Positions 46,313 through 54,801 of a stretch of 64,000 nucleotides of DNA are shown here, one piece after another. This DNA comes from Neisseria weaveri. Its GTDB lineage: Bacteria; Pseudomonadota; Gammaproteobacteria; Burkholderiales; Neisseriaceae. Under the pieces are notes generated by a model, which saw only the letters and a list, made by a program, of their open reading frames with translations, was not told the DNA's origin and did not search any database. Position 1 is the stretch's first letter. Each line of letters starts with the position of its first letter. The stretch lies in contig NZ_LR134533.1 in the NCBI RefSeq assembly GCF_900638685.1, positions 248,001-312,000 on the forward strand. Reading direction: 5' to 3'. The position numbers were made by a program, and so were the translations under genes.

Positions 46313-47602
46313 ATGACCGAACTTCCCGACAACATCCTTCACCTGCCGCAATACCAAGTACTGGGCTGCAAATCAACCGACGACGAAATGCACTTCCAGG
46401 TGGACGTGCCCGATCCCATCGCCTGCGAGGAATGCGGCGTGCAGGGTGAGTTCGTACGGTTCGGCAAGCGTGACGTTCCCTATCGTGATCTGCCCATCCA
46501 CGGCAAACGGGTCACTCTCTGGGTGGTCCGCCGCCGATACACCTGCCGGGCCTGCAAGACAACATTCAGGCCCCAGCTACCGGAGATGGTGGACGGATTC
46601 CGTATGACACTGCGGCTGCATGAGTACGTGGAGAAGGAATCCTTCAACCACCCCTACACCTTTGTGGCGGCACAGACCGGCCTGGACGAGAAGACGGTGC
46701 GCGACATCTTCAACGCCCGCGCCGAGTTCCTGGGGCGCTGGCACCGCTTCGAGACGCCCCGCATCCTGGGCATTGACGAGCTATACCTGAACAAGCGCTA
46801 CCGCTGCATTCTGACCAACATTGAGGAGCGAACCCTGCTCGACCTGCTGGCCACCCGCCGCCAGGACGTGGTGACCAACTACCTGATGAAGCTGAAAGAC
46901 CGGCAGAAGGTCGAGATCGTCAGCATGGACATGTGGAACCCCTACCGGGCAGCGGTCAAGGCTGTGCTGCCCCAGGCCCGTATCGTGGTCGATAAGTTCC
47001 ATGTGGTGCGCATGGTCAACGATGCCCTAGAGAGAGTGCGCAAGGGCCTCAGAAAGGAGCTGAAACCGTCCCAGAGCCGGACTCTCAAGGGAGACCGGAA
47101 AATCCTGCTGAAACGCGCTCACGAAGTCTCAGACCGGGAGCGCCTCATCATGGAGACCTGGACAGGCGCGTTCCCGCAACTGCTGGCCGCCTACGAGCAC
47201 AAGGAGCGCTTCTACGGCATCTGGGACGCCACCACACGGCTCCAGGCAGAAGCCGCCCTGGACGAGTGGATAGCCACCATCCCGAAGGGCCAAAAGGAAG
47301 TCTGGAGCGATCTGGTCAGGGCAGTGGGAAACTGGCGCGAAGAGACCATGACCTACTTCGAGACGGACATGCCCGTCACCAACGCTTACACGGAGTCCAT
47401 CAACCGACTGGCCAAGGACAAGAACCGTGAAGGGCGCGGTTACTCCTTCGAGGTGATGCGGGCACGAATGCTCTACACCACGAAGCACAAGAAGAAGGCA
47501 CCGACTGCGAAGGTCTCTCCTTTCTACAAGAAAACCATCGGTTACGGACTGCCGGACTTCGCAGAGGAACTCAACTACGGAGTCGATCTATCAACCATCT
47601 GA
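46313..47602 (+). CDS. tnpA: ISL3-family transposase
   Basis: A 429-aa transposase. A zinc-finger-like N-terminus (CEECGVQGEFVRFGKRDVPYRDLP, then RRYTCRACKTTFRP) precedes a DDE domain. Its Asp residues are in ILGIDELYL (~160) and VSMDMWNPYRAAVKAVLP, followed by VVDKFHVVRMVND, and the Glu is in TNAYTESINRLAK. It is full length and intact, 34 bp before the right inverted repeat, so the element may be active. Confidence 0.93.
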   Translation: MTELPDNILHLPQYQVLGCKSTDDEMHFQVDVPDPIACEECGVQGEFVRFGKRDVPYRDLPIHGKRVTLWVVRRRYTCRACKTTFRPQLPEMVDGFRMTLRLHEYVEKESFNHPYTFVAAQTGLDEKTVRDIFNARAEFLGRWHRFETPRILGIDELYLNKRYRCILTNIEERTLLDLLATRRQDVVTNYLMKLKDRQKVEIVSMDMWNPYRAAVKAVLPQARIVVDKFHVVRMVNDALERVRKGLRKELKPSQSRTLKGDRKILLKRAHEVSDRERLIMETWTGAFPQLLAAYEHKERFYGIWDATTRLQAEAALDEWIATIPKGQKEVWSDLVRAVGNWREETMTYFETDMPVTNAYTESINRLAKDKNREGRGYSFEVMRARMLYTTKHKKKAPTAKVSPFYKKTIGYGLPDFAEELNYGVDLSTI

Positions 47603-47660
47603 GGGTGGTATCAGATTGATGGGGTGAAGGTGCCCCATCAACCATTAAATCCGTATACCC

Positions 47661-47668
47661 GAATTTTG
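47661..47668. repeat. Right 8-bp target-site duplication of the ISL3 element
   Basis: GAATTTTG, identical to 44282-44289. It also forms part of the IS5-family end sequence. Confidence 0.9.
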
Positions 47669-47707
47669 CAAAGGTCTCAGGCCTGTTTAACAAAACAAGG
47701 AAACATC

Positions 47708-48151
47708 ATGAACGTCTCCATCCGCCCGCTTACTCCAGAAAACGCCGAAGCATGGCAAATACTGTGGCAGGAATATTTGGCTTGCTGTCAAACCGAGTTG
47801 GCCGCCGGCGTTACCGTGCATACATGGCAGCAGATTGTCCGCAGCCGCAACATCAAAGGCTTGGCCGCGTTTGACCGACAAGGGCGGATGTTGGGTTTCG
47901 CCCACATTGTTCTGCACCCCAACACTTGGCACACCACCGATTGCTGCTGTCTCGAAGATTTGTTTGTCGGCAGCACATACCGCCGACTCGGCATCGCCCG
48001 GCTGCTGATCGAAGCAGTTTACCGTCTGGCGGAACAACAAAACTGCAACCGCGTCTATTGGGTAACGGCTCAAGACAATCACGCCGCCCAAGCCCTGTAC
48101 CGGCAAGTAGCGCGTCCGACCGGCATGATCCAATACCGCAAGGATTTTTAA
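47708..48151 (+). CDS. GNAT-family acetyltransferase
   Basis: A 147-aa N-acetyltransferase. CCCLEDLFVGSTYRRLGIARLLIEAVYRLAEQ gives the acetyl-CoA loop (RRLGIA), and VYWVTAQDNHAAQALYRQVARP the last strands. The substrate is unknown. AAGGAAAC lies before the ATG at 47708. The original upstream DNA is displaced by the IS insertion. Confidence 0.87.
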   Translation: MNVSIRPLTPENAEAWQILWQEYLACCQTELAAGVTVHTWQQIVRSRNIKGLAAFDRQGRMLGFAHIVLHPNTWHTTDCCCLEDLFVGSTYRRLGIARLLIEAVYRLAEQQNCNRVYWVTAQDNHAAQALYRQVARPTGMIQYRKDF

Positions 48152-48259
48152 ACAGCACCCGATTTTCAGACTGCCTCAAGCCCCGTTGAGTACCGCCGAC
48201 GGCATAAAAAACCGCCCGCTTGCCGTCATCACCGCACCAGCCATTCGGAGAGAACCGCC

Positions 48260-49192
48260 ATGCCTTCCCACCGACACCACGCCCACCACAACAACCTGCG
48301 CACGCTGGCGGTCAGCTTCGGCCTGATCGGCGGATTTATGTTGGTGGAATTTATCGGCGGTTTATGGTCGAACAGCTTGGCCTTACTCTCCGACGCCGGG
48401 CATATGCTCAGCGACGCCGCTTCGCTGCTGCTGGCCTTACTGGCCGTTGCTTGGGGCAGAAAAAACAGCACCGCACGGCACACATTCGGCTTTAAGCGGC
48501 TGGAAATTCTGGCCGCCCTGTTCAACGGCCTGACCCTGCTCGCCATCGCCGCCTACATCTGCTACGAAGCCGTTTCCCGACTCATGTCGCCCCAGAGCGT
48601 CGCCTCAACCGAAATGCTGGTCATCGCCGCCATCGGCTTGGGCATTAATCTATTTGTTGCTTGGTATATGCACCGCGGCGGCGATATCGAACACAACCTG
48701 AATATGAAAGCGGCCTACCTGCATGTGCTGGGCGACTTACTCGGCTCGCTCGCCGCCATAACCGCCGCCCTGCTGATCATGGCTTTCGGCTGGCTTTGGG
48801 CCGACCCGCTAACCAGCCTGATCGTGGCCGTTTTGATTGTACGCGGCGGCTGGTCTACCGCCCGGCAAGCCTGGCATATCTTGATGGAGGCCAGCCCCGA
48901 AATCGATTTGGAAGCAGTATTGGCGCTGTTGAAATCCGACCACCGCGTCCAATCCGTACACGACGTACATCTCTGGAGCATCGCCAGCGGCATCCATGCC
49001 CTATCCTGCCATTTGGTCGTTGACGGCAGTTTGACTGTCGCGGAAATCACCGATTTGCAGCACGTACTCGAACACAAACTGCACACACTCGGCATCCACC
49101 ACACCAGCATACAAATCGAAAGCACGGCACACGGACACGACGAAAGCATCTTATGCCGCCCCCAAGCCGAAAACCGTCACCATCACCATTAA
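48260..49192 (+). CDS. CDF-family metal exporter (CzcD/ZitB-like)
   Basis: A 310-aa cation-diffusion-facilitator. It has six predicted membrane helices; the metal-site motifs are SDAGHMLSDAASLLLAL (HxxxD, ~47-52) and YLHVLGDLLGSLAA (HxxxD, ~160). The histidine-rich ends (PSHRHHAHHNN; NRHHHH) and the cytoplasmic tail with VHDVHLWSIASGIHALSCHL are typical zinc exporters. It is a chromosomal gene, independent of the IS transporter. The start ATG at 48260 has GAACCGCC upstream, a weak ribosome binding site. Confidence 0.92.
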   Translation: MPSHRHHAHHNNLRTLAVSFGLIGGFMLVEFIGGLWSNSLALLSDAGHMLSDAASLLLALLAVAWGRKNSTARHTFGFKRLEILAALFNGLTLLAIAAYICYEAVSRLMSPQSVASTEMLVIAAIGLGINLFVAWYMHRGGDIEHNLNMKAAYLHVLGDLLGSLAAITAALLIMAFGWLWADPLTSLIVAVLIVRGGWSTARQAWHILMEASPEIDLEAVLALLKSDHRVQSVHDVHLWSIASGIHALSCHLVVDGSLTVAEITDLQHVLEHKLHTLGIHHTSIQIESTAHGHDESILCRPQAENRHHHH

Positions 49193-49256
49193 ACACCCTA
49201 ATTTTCCGATTGCCGCAAACCGTCAAGCCGGGCAATTTGTTTTTTGCAATTTTTAT

Positions 49257-49296
49257 CAGGCCGTCTGAAAATTAAGGCCGTCTGAAAAGACGGCCT
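49257..49296. terminator. Multiple DUS with hairpin after the CDF exporter
   Basis: Two direct DUS (AGGCCGTCTGAAAA and AAGGCCGTCTGAAAA) and a complementary AGACGGCCT fragment form a local hairpin between convergent genes. Confidence 0.6.
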
Positions 49297-49318
49297 GCCG
49301 TTCAACCATTTCAGCGGT

Positions 49319-49861
49319 TTAAAACGATGATCCCGGCTGCTGCAGAAATGCCTGTTCTTCCGTGCTGCTTTCACGCCCCAGCACTTCGTTGCGGTGCGGA
49401 TAACGTCCGAAACGGTCGATGATGACTTTATGCTTGATTTCAAAGTCCAAAGCATAAGGCGTGGTGTATTCGGCAAACAGCTTTTCCGCCTGCGCATGAA
49501 TGGCACGGCTTTCGCTGTGCATCAGCGGCATCAGCATAAAGTGGCGTTCGGACGGTTGCATATCGGCAAAGCCGCTTTGGCGCACGGCTTCCTGAGCCAA
49601 GGCCACCGCCATATTGTCTTGCGCGAAAGCCAGCGGGCTGTTGCGGTGTAAATTGCGTGAAAACTGATCAAGTACGATAATTTCCGCCAAGCAGCCGTGC
49701 AGCGTTTCACGCCAGCCGTCCAGCTCCGAATATACGGCCTGTTGCCAAAGCGGGTAGAAACGGCTGCGGATCTTTGCATCGAATTCATCGCTTTTTTGAA
49801 ACCAATACGGTTGGTTGGCTTCGTCAAACCAAAAATCCAAAACATCTTTCGGACTCATCAT
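49319..49861 (-). CDS. DUF924 family protein, copy 2
   Basis: A 180-aa protein closely similar to the DUF924 gene at 29548-30087: VLDFWFDEANQPYWFQKSDEFDAKIRSRF, then AEIIVLDQFSRNLHRNSPLAFAQDN, then HFMLMPLMHSESRA, ending LQQPGSSF. The two are full-length paralogues, not fragments. AAGGAG is about 6 nt before the first ATG (49861). The function is unknown. Confidence 0.9.
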   Translation of the reverse strand: MMSPKDVLDFWFDEANQPYWFQKSDEFDAKIRSRFYPLWQQAVYSELDGWRETLHGCLAEIIVLDQFSRNLHRNSPLAFAQDNMAVALAQEAVRQSGFADMQPSERHFMLMPLMHSESRAIHAQAEKLFAEYTTPYALDFEIKHKVIIDRFGRYPHRNEVLGRESSTEEQAFLQQPGSSF

Positions 49862-49952
49862 ATTGCTCCTTGTCGAATAAAAGTGTGCTGTTTGCCTGCC
49901 GAATTGCGGCAGGTGCAGGTTAGGCCGTCTGAATCATTTTGGGCTTCCACCA

Positions 49953-50273
49953 TTATGTACTGCTTAATTTCATCACCACCACGCCGGAAATAATCAGCAA
50001 TGCGCCCAACCAACGGCCGAAAGTGGCGGCGTCGTTGAAAAACACCACACCCACCAAAAACGCGCCGGCCGCCCCTATGCCCGTCCAAACGGCATAAGCC
50101 GTGCCCATGGGTATGTTTTTTTGTGCCAAAAACAGGCAGAAACCGCTTGCCGCCATAAACGCAACAGCCAGCAACAGGCCGTGCCAACGGTAACCTTCCT
50201 GCTGTGCAAGCTTCAAGCCCAACGGCCAGCCGATTTCCAACAAGCCTGCCGTAATCAGATATACCCAACTCAT
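49953..50273 (-). CDS. sugE: Small multidrug resistance family exporter (SugE/Gdx-like)
   Basis: A 106-aa four-helix exporter. The active-site glutamate is in LLEIGWPLGLKLAQ (E13), and the conserved blocks AYAVWTGIGAAGAFLVGVVFF and GALLIISGVVVMKL follow. The sequence GWPLGLK and the ending VVMKLSS match the SugE/Gdx subgroup, which exports guanidinium, rather than EmrE-type drug pumps. I saw no guanidine riboswitch upstream. Confidence 0.88.
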   Translation of the reverse strand: MSWVYLITAGLLEIGWPLGLKLAQQEGYRWHGLLLAVAFMAASGFCLFLAQKNIPMGTAYAVWTGIGAAGAFLVGVVFFNDAATFGRWLGALLIISGVVVMKLSST

Positions 50274-50465
50274 TCATTATCCTTATTTTTACAATTTTTA
50301 CGTTATCAGCCGCGCAGCTGTCTGCCGCTCGATATCGGTGCCGGACATTTCTCAAACACCGCAGCGCACACAATACAGGCCGTCTGAAAATTCAGACGGC
50401 CTGATTTTGCGGTCTTTCAAATCAAACGGGCGGCACGGTTGAAACGCCAAACCGGCCGAAACACG

Positions 50466-51542
50466 TCAATCGCCCATATTGGCCAACAGCTCGGCCTGAT
50501 GTTCGGCAATCAAGGCGCCGGTCAGCTCGTCCAAATCGCCGTCCATAATGAAATCAAGCTTGTGCAGGGTTAAATTGATGCGGTGGTCGGTAACGCGGCC
50601 TTGCGGATAGTTGTATGTGCGGATACGTTCACTGCGGTCGCCGCTGCCGATGAGGCTTTTACGTTCAGCCGCTTCTTTGGCTTGAGCTTCGCGTTTTTGC
50701 GCATCATTCAAACGCGCGGCCAATACTTTCATGGCTTGCGCTTTGTTGCTGTGCTGTGAGCGCCCGTCTTGGCATTCCACCACCATGCCGGTCGGCAGGT
50801 GGGTAATGCGCACGGCAGAATCCGTTTTGTTGATGTGCTGGCCGCCGGCACCGGATGCGCGGAAGGTATCGATGCGCAAATCGGCAGGATTGAGCTGGAT
50901 TTCTTCCAATTCGTCGGCTTCGGGCATCACGGCTACGGTACAGGCCGAAGTGTGGATGCGCCCTTGGCTTTCTGTGGCGGGAACGCGTTGTACGCGGTGG
51001 CCGCCCGATTCAAACTTCAGCTGGCTGTATGCACCCAAGCCGACGATACGCGCAATCACTTCTTTATAGCCGCCCAAATCGCTTTCGTTGGCGGATACGA
51101 TTTCGACCTGCCAGCGGTTGCGTTCGGCAAAGCGGCTGTACATCCTCAATAAGTCGCCGGCAAACAGCGCGGCTTCATCACCGCCGGTGCCTGCGCGGAC
51201 TTCAATGAAGATGTTTTTATCGTCGTCGGCATCTTTGGGCAACAGCAGTTTCTGCAATTCACCGTCCAACATTTCGATTTTTTCGTTGGCCGCTTCGATT
51301 TCTTCCGCCGCAAAATCTTTCATTTCGGGATCGGCAAGCATTTCCTGCGCTTCCGCCAAATCGTTTTGCGCCTGGCGGTATTTTTGGAAGGTCTCTACAA
51401 CGGGCGTGATTTCCGAGTGTTCCCGCGTTAATTTGCGGTAATTGTCCATATCGTCGGTTGCTTCGGGAGAACCCAGCAAATGGGTCACTTCTTCCAATCG
51501 GTCGGCCAACTGCTGTAATTTTTCTAAAATAGACGGTTTCAT
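50466..51542 (-). CDS. prfA: Peptide chain release factor 1
   Basis: RF1 terminates translation at UAA and UAG. At 358 aa it has a helical N-domain, the stop-codon tripeptide PAT in [16 protein letters not shown] (~187-189), and the catalytic GGQ in [18 protein letters not shown] (~232-234). The ending is typical. AAGAATGA lies before the ATG. It precedes ybaB/dnaX on the same strand but is separated by a terminator. Confidence 0.98.
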   Translation of the reverse strand: MKPSILEKLQQLADRLEEVTHLLGSPEATDDMDNYRKLTREHSEITPVVETFQKYRQAQNDLAEAQEMLADPEMKDFAAEEIEAANEKIEMLDGELQKLLLPKDADDDKNIFIEVRAGTGGDEAALFAGDLLRMYSRFAERNRWQVEIVSANESDLGGYKEVIARIVGLGAYSQLKFESGGHRVQRVPATESQGRIHTSACTVAVMPEADELEEIQLNPADLRIDTFRASGAGGQHINKTDSAVRITHLPTGMVVECQDGRSQHSNKAQAMKVLAARLNDAQKREAQAKEAAERKSLIGSGDRSERIRTYNYPQGRVTDHRINLTLHKLDFIMDGDLDELTGALIAEHQAELLANMGD

Positions 51543-51562
51543 TCATTCTTCCAGTGAATTAA

Positions 51563-51590
51563 GGCCATCTGAAAATTCAGACGGCCTATC
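51563..51590. repeat. Imperfect DUS pair upstream of prfA
   Basis: AAGGCCATCTGAA carries one substitution against the DUS core, while the facing copy TTCAGACGGCCT is perfect. The pair marks the 5' end of prfA. Confidence 0.6.
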
Positions 51591-51683
51591 CCAATAGCCC
51601 GTTATTTTACAGTTATCAAAAAACGGACTCAACAAAATTTTTCAGCCGCCGCCGGCACTGCGCACCGGCCAAACGCCGTAAAA

Positions 51684-51717
51684 CAAGCCGTATCCCGACA
51701 GTGCGGCATACGGCTTG
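51684..51717 (-). terminator. Rho-independent terminator of the dnaX-ybaB unit
   Basis: A perfect 10-bp stem CAAGCCGTAT / ATACGGCTTG with a 14-nt loop, followed by TTTT on the minus strand, about 100 bp beyond ybaB. Confidence 0.8.
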
Positions 51718-51815
51718 ATATGTTGCATGCAAAGCATTCTGCCAACGCCGCAAAGCTTGTTCAATGCGGCCCGGCGGTTTGCATACAAGCAAATTCCGAC
51801 TCGAAGGTCTTGGTT

Positions 51816-52151
51816 TTAACGGAAAAAGTCGCCCATTCCGGCAGGCAGGCCTTGGGTGAACGCGCCCATGGTTTTGTTGGTGGTTTCTTCGGCTTTATTG
51901 CCTGCGTCGTTGATGGCGGCCAGCACCAAATCTTCGAGCATTTCTTTGTCGTCGGCCGCTTCTTTGATCAAATCTTCGCTGATGTCGATTTTGCGGACAA
52001 CATGGTTGCAGGTCATGGTTACTTTAACCAAGCCGTTGCCTGCTTCGCCGTTCACTTCGGTTTCAGCCAGCTTGGCTTGTGCTTTTTTCATGTTTTCCTG
52101 CATTTGTTGAGCCTGCTTCATCAGGCCGCCTAATCCGGCTTTTCCGAACAT
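51816..52151 (-). CDS. Nucleoid-associated protein YbaB/EbfC
   Basis: A 111-aa DNA-binding protein. [28 protein letters not shown] is the family N-terminus and [23 protein letters not shown] the core. It is downstream of dnaX, as in many bacteria, where the two are co-transcribed. The start at 52151 was chosen because CAGGAG lies about 8 nt upstream; an in-frame extension of 19 codons has no support. Confidence 0.93.
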   Translation of the reverse strand: MFGKAGLGGLMKQAQQMQENMKKAQAKLAETEVNGEAGNGLVKVTMTCNHVVRKIDISEDLIKEAADDKEMLEDLVLAAINDAGNKAEETTNKTMGAFTQGLPAGMGDFFR

Positions 52152-52230
52152 GGTTTTACTCCTGGTTAAAAAGGGTTTGATGATACCTATTGAATAGTAA
52201 ATCGGCAATATAAACGATTGATTTTCCGAT

Positions 52231-52275
52231 AAGGCCGTCTGAAAAACAGGCTTGCTTTTTTTCAGACGGCTTTTC
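52231..52275. repeat. DUS pair between dnaX and ybaB
   Basis: GCCGTCTGAAAAA and TTTTTTCAGACGGC separated by ~9 nt give a stem between dnaX and ybaB; it may only partly terminate, since ybaB is usually co-transcribed. Confidence 0.55.
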
Positions 52276-52281
52276 TACGCA

Positions 52282-54588
52282 TTAAGAGTCCGACTGTTCA
52301 AACAGCTCCAGCGTGTCGGGCAGCCATTCGGCTTCGAAAAGCTCGAGAATCTGCCGTGCGGCGGGGTCGGCTTCAAGCAGTTGCTGTGCTTTTTGGCGGC
52401 CTTCGAGTTGCAGGCGTTTGCGGCGCATGGTCGGGGTTTCCCAGCCTGCGTCGTTGCGCCACGCTTCGGTTTGCAGCTTTAAGGTCAGGCCGTATGCGTC
52501 GGCGAGGGTGTTTTGGATTTTATCCAAACGCTCTTTGGTAGTGGTGGCGCGGGCTTCGTCGGTGAGGGCGAGCATCATCAGGCCGGTTTCGGGCTGATAG
52601 CTTGTCCAAACGGCGTGTTGCGCCAGCATTTGTGCCGCGCCGAGTTTGGGGGCGAGGCGTTTGACGATGGCCGCCCAGTTTTCGGGGGCGAACTCGGGCA
52701 GCGGGGCGAAACCTGTCTGCTCTTCGGCCTCGGCCTGATCATCGTCTTCGCTATCCGCTGCGTTTTCAGACGGCATCGGCGGCTCGTATGTTTGATATTC
52801 GGGGTAGTCGTATTCTTCGGGGAAATACAGCGGCGCGTCCGTATCAAACGGGGCTTCGGCATATTCGGGCGGATAATCCGATGCCGTCTGAAAGGCGGTT
52901 TCGGCGGTTTCAGACGGCATGCTTTGCGGACTTTGAACTTCGCTTAACGGAGAGGCCGTCTGAATGTCTGCCGTGCTTGCTGGTGGGGTTGCCGCTGCGG
53001 TCTGAAGGCTTTCCATACTTTCAGACGGCATGGTGGCAGCTTCGGGTTGGCCGGTTTGAAGCATTTCAGGTGCGGCTTGTTTTTGCACGGCAACTTGCTC
53101 ACCTGCGGTTTCAGACGGCCTTGCTATCGGTGTTGAGGCCGTCTGAAAATGCTCTGCTGCCACGGCGGGCGTTTCCTGCGTGTGATTCTGCAAAGATGCT
53201 TCTGCCGCCTGAACCGCTGTTTGCGTCTCAACTTTTTCAGACGGCCTTATGGGTTCGGAGGCCGTCTCAAAACCGTCCGCTGCCGCAGCGGGCGTTTCCG
53301 GTACATCTTCCCACGGCGGTGTATCTTCTGCCTGTGCAACAGCCTGTTCAGACGGCCTTGCTGCGGTTTCGGAGGCCGTCTGAACAGGTTTCGGTTCGGC
53401 CGGCGGCTCAGGCAGAACCAGCGGCTTTTTTGCGGCAGGCTCCGCCGCTTCGGGGTTGTGCAGTTGCGTGCCTTCTATCACGCCGTCGGGGTCGTGCGCT
53501 TTGGCGGCAATCGGGGCGAACGCGAGCATACGCAACAGCGTCATCACGAAACCGGCGTATTCGTCGGGCGCGAGGCTCAGGTCTTGTTTGCCGTGGATGG
53601 CGCATTGGTAGTAGAGCTGGATTTGTTCGCCGCTTAAATATTGCGATAAGCGCAGCAGGGTTTCGTGTTCGGGGTCGTCGGCAATGGCGGCGGGAACGGT
53701 TTTGGCAAGCGCCAGCCGTTGCAGCAGCATGGCCAACTCGCTCAAGGCGTTGTCGAAACCGATGGCGCGAGCGGCCATTTCCTGAGCTTTGCGCAGCAGT
53801 TCTTCGCCGTCTTGGTTCACGATGCCTTGCAGCAGTTCGTAAAGATAGCGTTTGTCGACCGCGCCGATCATCTGGCGGACATCATACTCGGTAACGCTGC
53901 CCGAACCCATCGCAATCGCTTGGTCGAGCAGGCTCAAGGCATCGCGCATCGAACCCATGGCAGCGCGTCCGAGCAGTTGCAGCGCGGGCGGCTCGAACGG
54001 AATCTGCTCTACCGTCAGCACATGCGCCAAGTGGTCGGCCACTTGCTGCGTGGTCATGTTGCGCAGTACGAATTGCAGACAGCGGCTCAATACGGTGATC
54101 GGCACTTTGTGCGGGTCGGTAGTGGCGAGAATGAATTTCACATGCTCGGGCGGTTCTTCCAGCGTTTTCAGCATGGCATTGAACGCGCTTTTGGAAAGCA
54201 TGTGCACTTCGTCGATGATATAGACTTTGTATTTGCCGGCGGTGGGCGCGTATTGGGCGTTTTCGAGCACTTCGCGGATGTTGTCGATGCCGGTATTGGA
54301 AGCCGCGTCGATTTCGAGCAGGTCAACGTAACGCCCCGCGTCGATCTGGGTGCAGCTTTGGCACACGCCGCAAGGCTCGCCGTGGTTGGCGTTTTCGCAG
54401 TTGAGGCTTTTCGCCAAAATGCGGGCGATGGTGGTTTTGCCCACCCCGCGCGTGCCGGTAAGCAGATAGGCATGGTGCAGGCGGCCTTCGTCGAGCGCGT
54501 TGCGCAATGCTTTGACAACATGCTCCTGTCCGACCAAATCGGCAAAGGTTTTAGGCCGCCACTTACGGGCGAGAACTTGATAAGCCAT
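52282..54588 (-). CDS. dnaX: DNA polymerase III subunits tau/gamma
   Basis: The clamp-loader ATPase, 768 aa for tau. The N-terminus MAYQVLARKWRPKTFADLVGQEHV leads into Walker A GTRGVGKTTIA (~44-54). The zinc ligands are in CENANHGEPCGVCQSC, Walker B is YIIDEVHMLS and the sensor 1 region is ILATTDPHKVP. The domain III helices end near residue 370. A heptamer A AAA AAG at 53431-53425 (codons 387-388) gives a -1 product of 393 aa, the predicted gamma. The tau-only linker (~395-610) is rich in in-frame DUS (RPSE, MPSE, QTAS). The C-terminal tau domain ends near LFEQSDS. Confidence 0.97.
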   Translation of the reverse strand: MAYQVLARKWRPKTFADLVGQEHVVKALRNALDEGRLHHAYLLTGTRGVGKTTIARILAKSLNCENANHGEPCGVCQSCTQIDAGRYVDLLEIDAASNTGIDNIREVLENAQYAPTAGKYKVYIIDEVHMLSKSAFNAMLKTLEEPPEHVKFILATTDPHKVPITVLSRCLQFVLRNMTTQQVADHLAHVLTVEQIPFEPPALQLLGRAAMGSMRDALSLLDQAIAMGSGSVTEYDVRQMIGAVDKRYLYELLQGIVNQDGEELLRKAQEMAARAIGFDNALSELAMLLQRLALAKTVPAAIADDPEHETLLRLSQYLSGEQIQLYYQCAIHGKQDLSLAPDEYAGFVMTLLRMLAFAPIAAKAHDPDGVIEGTQLHNPEAAEPAAKKPLVLPEPPAEPKPVQTASETAARPSEQAVAQAEDTPPWEDVPETPAAAADGFETASEPIRPSEKVETQTAVQAAEASLQNHTQETPAVAAEHFQTASTPIARPSETAGEQVAVQKQAAPEMLQTGQPEAATMPSESMESLQTAAATPPASTADIQTASPLSEVQSPQSMPSETAETAFQTASDYPPEYAEAPFDTDAPLYFPEEYDYPEYQTYEPPMPSENAADSEDDDQAEAEEQTGFAPLPEFAPENWAAIVKRLAPKLGAAQMLAQHAVWTSYQPETGLMMLALTDEARATTTKERLDKIQNTLADAYGLTLKLQTEAWRNDAGWETPTMRRKRLQLEGRQKAQQLLEADPAARQILELFEAEWLPDTLELFEQSDS
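52760..53388 (-). repeat. DUS-rich coding linker of tau
   Basis: Within about 630 bp I count around ten perfect DUS cores in both orientations (for example near 52767, 52882, 52908, 52956, 53019, 53110, 53136, 53237, 53349 and 53375) plus several degenerate copies such as GCCGTCTCAA and GCGGTCTGAA. They are read as PSE/RPSE or QTA/FQTAS in the protein. Confidence 0.85.
53343..53388 (-). repeat. 16-bp DUS hairpin 36 nt after the dnaX slip site
   Basis: CCTGTTCAGACGGCCT (53343-53358) and its complement (53373-53388) form a perfect 16-bp stem with a 14-nt loop. It begins 36 nt downstream of the slippery heptamer, beyond the usual 5-8 nt of a stimulatory stem, but inside the -1 product's 3' side. 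Confidence 0.6.
53408..53443 (-). promoter_or_regulatory. Programmed -1 frameshift signal in dnaX
   Basis: On the coding strand GGAG (53443-53440) is 8 nt before the heptamer A AAA AAG (53431-53425) in the correct phase GCA AAA AAG. A -1 slip reads AAGSA then TGA (53410-53408). The heptamer and an upstream ribosome-binding-like element are the two sequence signals known from E. coli dnaX. Confidence 0.75.
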
Positions 54589-54738
54589 AGATTCTCTTTT
54601 GTTTGAATTCGGTAAAGGAAGGCTGGTATGCGGCCGCGCGGCAGGTAAGGATGCACGCGCTGTTTTTATAATCGGGCCGCCGGTTTCATGCCTTGAAGAT
54701 TCGGTATTCTAACATTTTTTACCTGCCGCCAAACACAT

Positions 54739-54774
54739 GAAAACCGCCGCCGTTATCGCACGGGCAGCGGTTTT
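54739..54774 (-). terminator. Terminator after the lytic transglycosylase gene
   Basis: On the minus strand AAAACCGCTGCC and GGCGGCGGTTTT (one G-T pair) flank an 11-12-nt loop and end in T's, 28 bp past the stop. Confidence 0.65.
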
Positions 54775-54801
54775 CTTATGCACGGCGGCAATATCGGGCC
54801 G

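Larger units (their letters stand above)
44290..47660. mobile_element. ISPpu12-type ISL3-family element with four genes (3371 bp)
   Basis: 24-bp imperfect terminal repeats at 44290-44313 and 47637-47660 match at 21 of 24 positions; each begins GGGTA and includes CGGATT. They are flanked by the duplicated octamer GAATTTTG. Inside are a MerR-type regulator, a CDF transporter, lspA and an ISL3 transposase, the gene set and size (about 3.4 kb) of ISPpu12 from Pseudomonas. Base composition is GC-rich and has no DUS, pointing to transfer from a gammaproteobacterium-like source. Confidence 0.93.
43100..47679. mobile_element. IS1106-like IS5-family element, split by an ISL3 insertion
   Basis: Matching terminal inverted repeats TGAGACCTTTGCAAAAT (left end, 43100) and their complement at the right end (to 47679) bound the element. 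GGCC flanks both outer ends (43096-43099, 47680-47683), a possible 4-bp target duplication. Without the 3371-bp insertion and its duplicated 8 bp, the element is about 1.2 kb with one transposase, as expected for IS1106. The insertion separates the right repeat from the transposase. Confidence 0.82.

Noticed and set aside
49862-50330. Guanidine riboswitch before the SMR gene
   Set aside because: I looked for paired hairpins with ACGR-type loops upstream of 50273 and saw none.
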